Assembly (NCBI GenBank): GCA_006503475.1
Contig: RSEH01000168.1
Span: 44,037 to 108,036 of the forward strand
DNA length: 64,000 nt
DNA from: Stentor roeselii
Lineage: Eukaryota; Ciliophora; Heterotrichea; Heterotrichida; Stentoridae
Direction of reading: 5' to 3'
Program-made: the position numbers and the translations under genes
Shown here: positions 59,438-64,000 of the stretch, piece by piece
Numbering within the stretch: the stretch's first letter is position 1
Layout of the letters: each line of letters opens with the position of its first letter
Notes under the pieces: generated by a model
What the model was told of the DNA's origin: nothing
Seen by the model: the letters and a program-made list of their open reading frames with translations, nothing else
Databases searched by the model: none

Positions 59438-62400
59438 GTAATAAATGAGATTAGAAATTTCAAAATTTATAATAATTATTGTAAATATTTATTAAAGAAT
59501 GTCAAGTGAATAATTTTATCTCCAAACTAACGGTTGTTTATTATTAAATAAATGCACTTAAACTTTATTAAATTTAATAGACTCTTTGGCTTTTAACAAT
59601 TGCATCCTATATTTTATTTATTCACTATAATTCACAGTTATTATTTCACTCATTACTCTGTACAAATTAAACCTAATAATTAAATTGAAGGGTTTCTTGT
59701 TTGAATTTAAAAGGATGGTTTCAATACCTTAAGAGATACTTCCAGAGTTATATACTTCAAGCAATATAAATTATCACAAAAAGTAGCAAGATAAGTATTA
59801 ACTATCTAGATTACAAGATCATATTATGAAAAAGGTCTAACTAAGAGTACCTCAAAGCGCTGAAAATAATTTGGATATGCAGTGAAATATGTTCAAATTA
59901 AATATAAAACTAATTAGGAATCTCATATGATAGCCAAATTAAATATTTTTCTCAGGTTTGATCCTATTCAGTGTTATTTTGTTTCAGATACAATAGACTA
60001 TATGAGAATTAAATATAAAAAAATAGAAGAACCAAAACAAGCTAGTTATGAGAAGAAAAAGTTATTTCATTAAAAATTTTTTAATTTTTCCAAAATTACT
60101 GATACAGCTTCGATTGTACTTTGGAGAAAGGTTCAGTTTTTATATTTAACTTTCATTCTATGAAGAATTCTTCATAATATGAAATATCAAAGATTTAATA
60201 TAATATTGATCATTTCTATCCCAATTAAACGTCCTTCGATGTTAATACTGAAGGCGAATTCTAGAGCTTATTTCTCAAGCCTTCTGCTGATGATTTAAGT
60301 AATTGTGTAATTTTCTCAATATAAGCCTAAACCATTTCTTCCTGATTCCATTTGAAAGAAAGTGAATTACAAGATTTTATCTTCATTTAATGATTCTTTG
60401 AATGCCATTAACTATAAATGATGAGAAGCTGCATCTTGACAGACATATATATTCAGAATAAGTTTTAGAATGATTAAATATTTATTAACTTTCCTTAAAT
60501 TTATCATTGAATGAAATTGTCAAGCAAACTTTACCTATTATATTGAGTTTTAGCTCATGATTTATTCATAAATTGTCACTGTAGGCTGCAAAGAGTAGGT
60601 CTCAGATACTTTAAATAGAGATTTAAAAATACCAATTATTTTATTTTTGAATACTGGACTATCACTAAAGCCACTTTTCTCAATTTAGTGCTAGATGCAC
60701 TTCGAAAGCCTTAAGATTGCTTTTTAAGCATTGAGTTGAGATTGGATAGATTAATCAGAACTTAAACAAGTGCGACACATATGATCAAAATTTCTTGGAT
60801 AAAATTGTTTTTTTGTGATGTTTCTTTCAATTTTATATATGCTTTTAAGCATTTTTCAGTTCTTTATTTTTAGAAGTACTTTTTCACACAGAAAAATATT
60901 TTCGCAGATATATGGAAACTTTTTTGATTTTCACAGATAACGAAATTTATAGAGTGATTCTGTTATAATATTTTTTCATTTTATTTATAAGCGCAATTAG
61001 GTAGAATAGCTATTTAGAATTTATAGAATACACCTTGAATTTTTGGTTAAAAATTAAGGAACCATGTTTAGAATTGGAATTTCTGCTTCTTATCAGGGAA
61101 TATTTCTTGGATTAAAATAGTATTTGAATAGATTTTAGGAATCATTAAGGATTTATTGGTTGAAGAATGGGTTGATTTGGGTTGATTTATTTTATTGAGT
61201 GGAATTATAAAAACAAATATTTTCGTATTTTATTGAGAAAACTAGCCAGGATATACTAAAACTAAGATATTTACTAAGTTCTTAAATAAACATTTTTATA
61301 GTGATGATCTATGATTATTTTTTGGATATGAAATGAAGAAGATAGCTAGCTGAAAAATTTTTGATAAGATAATTGAATAAAAAAATTTGCTATTAATTAC
61401 TTGAATCTTAATCAGGAGGCTTATTTTAATATCAAGATTAATTTGAGTAGATCAATGAATGCTATTGAGAAAAGTTTATTATTTGATAATAATATTATAG
61501 AAGAATCATTTGTTTCTCAAAACTCTAAATTAATTATCTCAATTTAATTACTGAAACATCATAAATATTCAACTGTTAAATAATACTTAGTAAATTTTTC
61601 TTCAATGAAAAAAAATCCTTAATATTAATAAAACATAAAAATTTCATTAATATAAATATGAGATCTATTCATGGTAAATTGAAATGCGTTATTGAAATTA
61701 CTATATGTTTTTTTACTACTAACCATTGATAATTAGATGGTAATCAACTCTTTACAATAGTTGAAGTTTATTAAATGATCCTGGTTACAATTATTCAGCC
61801 TTAATCATTGAAATAGTTAGTATCTGCGATTTTATACAGTTTAACTCATATGAGAAAATCAGAAATTGGTGGAAATTTATTGGGTTTACATTATAAAATT
61901 GAAATATGAAAAATTTTATAACTTATAGATCTGATATATAATACTTTACTATTTTAAATAATTCAGATATATAATCAAAATAAGGAACAATTGTTCATAG
62001 TAATTAATATTAATCAATTATTTTGATTAATGGAGAGATTGAAGAATTGATAATTTTTCATTCTTTTTTAATGTTGAAGACAGAGAAAATTGGATTCTTC
62101 TAAAAGTTTGAGTTTTAAGACTACTTAAACATTTTAAAGATATTTTTATAAGAATAATTTTGATTGAAGTTAAACTTGGTGACATAATGCAATCTCAATT
62201 AATTCTAAAAATTGAATAAATGTTCAAAAACAAAATGAAAAATATAATAACCTTAGATCTAACCAATGCTTATAAATATTATTTTAGCTATTTAGAGTAT
62301 TTTTAAAATTAAATTCCTGAAACTCAATAAGTATTATAGTATTAAATCACAAATATTATAAAAAAATTATACTGGACTCTCTTTCAAGCGAAGAAAATAA

Positions 62401-63930
62401 TTTTCAAAACTACCTAAATTATTCATCAAATTTTAGCACTCGGCTAAATAAAAATGCCTTCTTTCCTTATGTCTTCCATTTATAGGTTATGTATATAAGA
62501 TCGATTAACTCCAATAATTGACTGTCGGAAACCTTACTTAACGTAAATATAAAAATAAGATAATTCTCCTTGATTAAATAATTTAACTTTTATTACAGCG
62601 CAACATCTTCATGATCGAAATAGACAACATAACTGAGCCCAAAGCTAAAAATCGAACCACTAAATCTAAATAATCATAGGTGCAGTGGGGTTTAGAGTTA
62701 ATGCTAAAATCATGAAAGACAAAAGTAGCATCTAAACATAGCTATTGAAAGTAACTGCAAAACAGAGTGAAAGCAATCAACTATAAGATATTAACAATCA
62801 TTAAAGTAAAATGCATGATATATTTAAAAATCAATTCATTTGGTAAAGCTATCGATAAGACAATCGTCTTAAAGTATATCGTTTTTATGATTAACTTATA
62901 TGTATGAGTGACTATTCGAATAATCTTTATTTTCACAGTAATATTAAAAGTAAATCACAATTTAAAATCGATTAAATACTTAATTATAGAAAATTCTGAT
63001 GTAATTCTAGCTTTTGAATCAGCCTGAGTTCATCTTTTCTAATTTTATATATAATCTGATTCTCACAGTGCAGCTAATGAATTCAAAGGAGTGATTCAGC
63101 ATCTTGAACTTCATCTTATCAGATATACTAAATTTATTTTTCATTTCTAATGATTATAATTAACTATTGTTTATTTTCGCTTGTGAAAATTAATGGAGGT
63201 ATCAATTTTCTTGATAGAGTCAGAGATTATTAAAATAGGTATCGAAATTTTCACTGTATCATTGAGTAGTGAAAATGTTTGGAAATCACTTTATGAACTG
63301 ATTAATAGTTGTTTTCGATATTTTTATTGGAAACTTTTCAAAACTTTCTGTGAAAATTTAATTAGAGTTATTTATAGATAATTGGGAAGTTGAGGTTTAT
63401 ATGAAAAAAAATTTAAGATAAAATAATTGAATAGTTAAGTACTGAACTTTATTTGAGCATGAACAGATATTATATTGTAGCATCGAGATAACAATGTTCA
63501 GGTAGCTCTATTTATCATAACTTCTTTTATATACGTTTGAAGTAATTTCATTGAAAAAATATTGAAAGAACCTTAATGAAAGCAATTGGAATCTATGAAT
63601 ATTAGCAGATTTTAGAGTTAAAACAGAAAAAAAATATAGATATTCAGATGATTAAAGGATTTCCAAATTAACTCAGAGCTTATCAAAAACACATTAATAT
63701 GAACATTTATTGAAAAATCGTGAAATTTTTAGTTAGTATAAGGAGATGATCTAAGACTTAAAAGAGTCCAAAACATTTATTAAATACTCGTTAAAGTAAT
63801 TTTCGTTTAAATATTGATCCAAGTAAAAAGCTGAGTTAAGAGTATTGTAAAAATATAATTAAAAAAATTAGGTCTTCAATTAAATTTAACAAATAAAATA
63901 AAAATTCTGTACAGTTGTTATGTCAAACCA
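59438..63930. other. 4.5-kb subtelomeric AT-rich region, no gene seen
   Basis: Extremely AT-rich DNA between the last gene and the telomere. A 62-codon ORF at 63193-63381 has no coding support. Around 60230-60950 one frame looks protein-like if all stops are ignored, but any frame does so in such DNA, so I make no claim. I saw no tandem subtelomeric array. Confidence 0.6.
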
Positions 63931-64000
63931 GGTGTTAGGGTGTTAGGGTGTTAGGGTGTTAGGGTGTTAGGGTGTTAGGGTGTTAGGGTGGTAGGGTGTG
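63931..64000 (+). repeat. telomere, GGTGTTAG octamer
   Basis: Seventy bases of the G-rich strand run to the window end: seven perfect GGTGTTAG units, one variant GGTGGTAG, and a partial unit. The orientation is right for a chromosome end on this side. The C-strand is a permutation of CCCTAACA, which I recall as the heterotrich repeat of Stentor and Blepharisma. The variant is the last full unit, one T-to-G change. Confidence 0.97.

Noticed and set aside
60230-60960. A long protein-like frame if TAA/TAG are read as Gln and TGA as Trp (Condylostoma-like code)
   Set aside because: With all stops made sense every frame is open, and the residues (Phe, Ile, Leu, Lys, Asn) are what random AT-rich DNA gives.
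63193-63381. A 62-codon ORF near the telomere
   Set aside because: Length is within what chance gives in this DNA, and composition is that of the surrounding non-coding sequence.

Overview
This window is one end of a heterotrich ciliate macronuclear chromosome, most likely Stentor or a close relative. Three things support this. (1) The right edge (63931-64000) is a telomere of GGTGTTAG octamers (C-strand CCCTAACA permutation), the repeat I know from Stentor and Blepharisma. (2) The gene at 44167-45660 reads through only if three 15-nt GTA...AG introns are removed; 15-16 nt introns are a heterotrich trait. (3) Long conserved ORFs, one of 2618 codons, use only TGG for Trp and end in TAA, TAG or occasionally TGA, so the code looks standard (Stentor-like) rather than the TGA=Trp code of Blepharisma. 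The DNA is strongly AT-rich. I saw no rRNA, tRNA or CRISPR.

The left part, about 1.5-30 kb, is compact and conserved. In order it holds: a small secreted protein; an IQ-motif protein (-); an oxysterol-binding-protein relative (+); a DAP3/mS29-like mitochondrial ribosomal GTPase (-); a coiled-coil protein (+); an R2R3 Myb protein (-); a receptor with a periplasmic-binding-like ectodomain and about nine membrane helices (-); a 2618-aa IP3/ryanodine-receptor family Ca2+ channel (-); a small coiled-coil protein and a divergent kinesin (+); an unknown disordered protein (+); a fusion of a seven-helix receptor with a phosphatidylinositol-phosphate kinase (-); and an RBR-like zinc-finger protein (-). 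Spacing is extreme: 12 nt between two stop codons, 22 nt between two divergent start codons, and one pair of convergent genes whose stop codons overlap. A receptor, a PIP kinase fused to a receptor and an IP3R-type channel suggest phosphoinositide/Ca2+ signalling, but their proximity need not be functional.

The right part, about 30-64 kb, is subtelomeric and accessory. It has long AT-rich gaps, decayed gene relics and fast-evolving multidomain proteins: a WD40-ankyrin-TRP-like channel gene split by a 1.3-kb insertion and a nonsense codon; an NRF-6-type membrane acyltransferase; a spliced RING plus about eight-helix membrane protein; a coiled-coil/GBP-like GTPase/HSP20 fusion; two degenerate ubiquitin-repeat loci; a broken B-box gene; and a 14-repeat WD40 protein ending in a pseudokinase. 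The last 4.5 kb before the telomere has no convincing gene.

One pattern crosses gene boundaries in the left part. The + strand drifts towards G/T richness and then flips abruptly to A/C richness, always in that direction. It happens at about 4.35, 6.71, 9.19, 11.55, 15.94, 18.05, 19.56, 21.98, 25.53 and 26.3 kb, inside ORFs of either strand and between genes. No annotated feature explains it.
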